Source: Candidatus Poseidoniales archaeon
Lineage (GTDB): Archaea; Thermoplasmatota; Poseidoniia; Poseidoniales; Poseidoniaceae
Assembly (NCBI GenBank): GCA_003602665.1
Contig: QQSG01000001.1
Span: 18,434-25,345 of the forward strand
Reading direction: 5' to 3'
Length of the DNA: 6,912 bases
Below the pieces are notes generated by a model. It did no database searches. It saw only the letters and a list, made by a program, of their open reading frames with translations, and was not told where the DNA came from. Of this stretch, positions 6,080-6,912 are shown piece after piece. How positions within the stretch are numbered: the first letter of the stretch is position 1; each line of letters starts with the position of its first letter. Position numbers and translations under genes: made by a program.

Positions 6080-6912
6080 CGTTCGCGGTCATCAATCTGA
6101 CGACCAACACCAGCAGCTCCGCCTGTTTTACGGACTTCTCTCCATGCTTTGTTGACTCCTTGTCCGTATGCCCAATGAGCCAGGAAAACAAAGAGTGGGG
6201 CAAGTGCAACAGTTCCTATCGAACGATGAGGACTTGTTCCAATTGCAGCTCCCAACCAAGAGAGGCCGACGTAAAAGCCCATGAGGCCGAGTGTTCCGTG
6301 TACAGCCAATCGAGACCAAGTCCAATCACCATCAAGGGAGAACCAAGGATAGTCTGTCGCTCCACCAGTTACGATTCCAGCAACAAGAGCGAGAATAGCC
6401 ATAGCAGTAAGCCATGGGAAGAATCCAATGGCAGTATGCGACCATGTAGCAATCTCTGGCCATCGTTTATTGGCGACCATTCGAGTATATCCATAATTTC
6501 TCATTTGCTTCATGTAAGGCTTGAACGGTCGACGTCGACGATGAGGCATAACATTTGATGGGTCGATGAAGAGTTTGTGTCCTTCCCTCTGTATCTTTGC
6601 ATCAAGGACAACATCTTCGGCACCAATACATCCTGGTTCGAAGAAATTGACCTGACGTAGATTTTCCATTCGATGAGCACAATTAACTCCAGGATTGTGC
6701 GTGATTGGAACCAGTTCACCTCTGGGTTGAGCGCCATAGCGTGTTCCTGCAGTCATGAATTTGGTACAGAATGCAACATCAGCACACTTTGCTCCAAATG
6801 GATCATCATCTGGCGCAAAATTTGGCCCACCAACTGCGCCGACTTCTGGATCTTTGAACCATCGAATAAGTTTCTCAGCCCAGTCAAGCGGTGGTACTGT
6901 GTCGTCATCAGT
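6070..6912 (-). CDS. Family 2 glycosyltransferase with membrane tail, N-terminus cut by window edge
   Basis: The visible 280 residues read in from the right edge without a stop, so ATG 6756 is only an internal methionine. The fragment begins TDDDTVPP, the metal- and nucleotide-sugar-binding DxD site of GT-A fold enzymes. VGAVGGPN follows at about 24-31, and the catalytic-base region GAEDVVLD at 97-104 leads into GHKLFIDPSNVMPHRRRR and a basic amphipathic stretch with PYMKQMRNYGYTRM. Three hydrophobic helices follow at about 161-183, 203-224 and 231-250, ending in a basic cytoplasmic tail. This order is typical of GT2 enzymes that add sugar to a lipid carrier or surface glycan at the inner membrane face. 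The nucleotide-binding N-terminal strands lie outside the window. Donor and acceptor are not readable. The stop is TGA at 6070-6072. Confidence 0.88.
   Translation of the reverse strand, partial: TDDDTVPPLDWAEKLIRWFKDPEVGAVGGPNFAPDDDPFGAKCADVAFCTKFMTAGTRYGAQPRGELVPITHNPGVNCAHRMENLRQVNFFEPGCIGAEDVVLDAKIQREGHKLFIDPSNVMPHRRRRPFKPYMKQMRNYGYTRMVANKRWPEIATWSHTAIGFFPWLTAMAILALVAGIVTGGATDYPWFSLDGDWTWSRLAVHGTLGLMGFYVGLSWLGAAIGTSPHRSIGTVALAPLFVFLAHWAYGQGVNKAWREVRKTGGAAGVGRQIDDRERTL

Noticed and set aside
6046..6558. Plus-strand 170-codon open frame, Ser/Cys rich
   Set aside because: It is opposite the glycosyltransferase C-terminal half, which has a coherent GT2 motif order and membrane helices on the minus strand.
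1..6912. A new defence or mobile system
   Set aside because: No nuclease, recombinase, reverse transcriptase, toxin-antitoxin or terminal-repeat signature was found on either strand.

Overview
The window looks like a piece of a marine archaeal genome, most likely Marine Group II (Poseidoniales, Euryarchaeota). This is inference, not a database result. It rests on the combination of a secreted subtilisin with a long tail of DxDGDGYxD / C-x13-C units ending each time in a GC(P/L)D-like motif, a repeat style I associate with these organisms, and on AT-leaning, gene-dense DNA with no mobile element. No rRNA, tRNA, CRISPR array or insertion sequence is visible.

Layout: (1) 1-3764, minus strand, is one uninterrupted reading frame for a very large secreted S8 (subtilisin-like) serine peptidase. 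Its N-terminus is here, at 3764 or possibly 3791; its C-terminus lies beyond the left edge. Reading order is signal peptide, prodomain-like region, catalytic domain with intact Asp/His/Asn/Ser, a beta-sandwich domain, then at least eight calcium-binding thrombospondin-3-like units. (2) 3765-3860 is a short divergent intergenic region with possible promoter elements. (3) 3861-5708, plus strand, is a complete half-size ABC exporter (six membrane helices plus one ATPase domain) with all ATPase motifs intact. (4) 5709-6002, minus strand, is a 97-residue protein of unknown function with two membrane helices; its stop codon abuts that of the exporter. (5) 6003-6069 is a short spacer. (6) 6070-6912, minus strand, is the C-terminal 280 residues of a family 2 glycosyltransferase with a membrane tail; its N-terminus lies beyond the right edge.

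The glycosyltransferase and the small membrane protein are in tandem and may be cotranscribed. The exporter faces them tail to tail and is divergent from the peptidase. All four genes act at or outside the membrane (surface proteolysis, export, glycan transfer), but nothing in the sequence ties them into one pathway.

I do not see a new defence or mobile system. The most informative feature is the repeat tail: it shows units collapsed or shortened by in-frame deletions, a probable three-unit higher-order duplication, and a strictly spaced cysteine pair in every unit.
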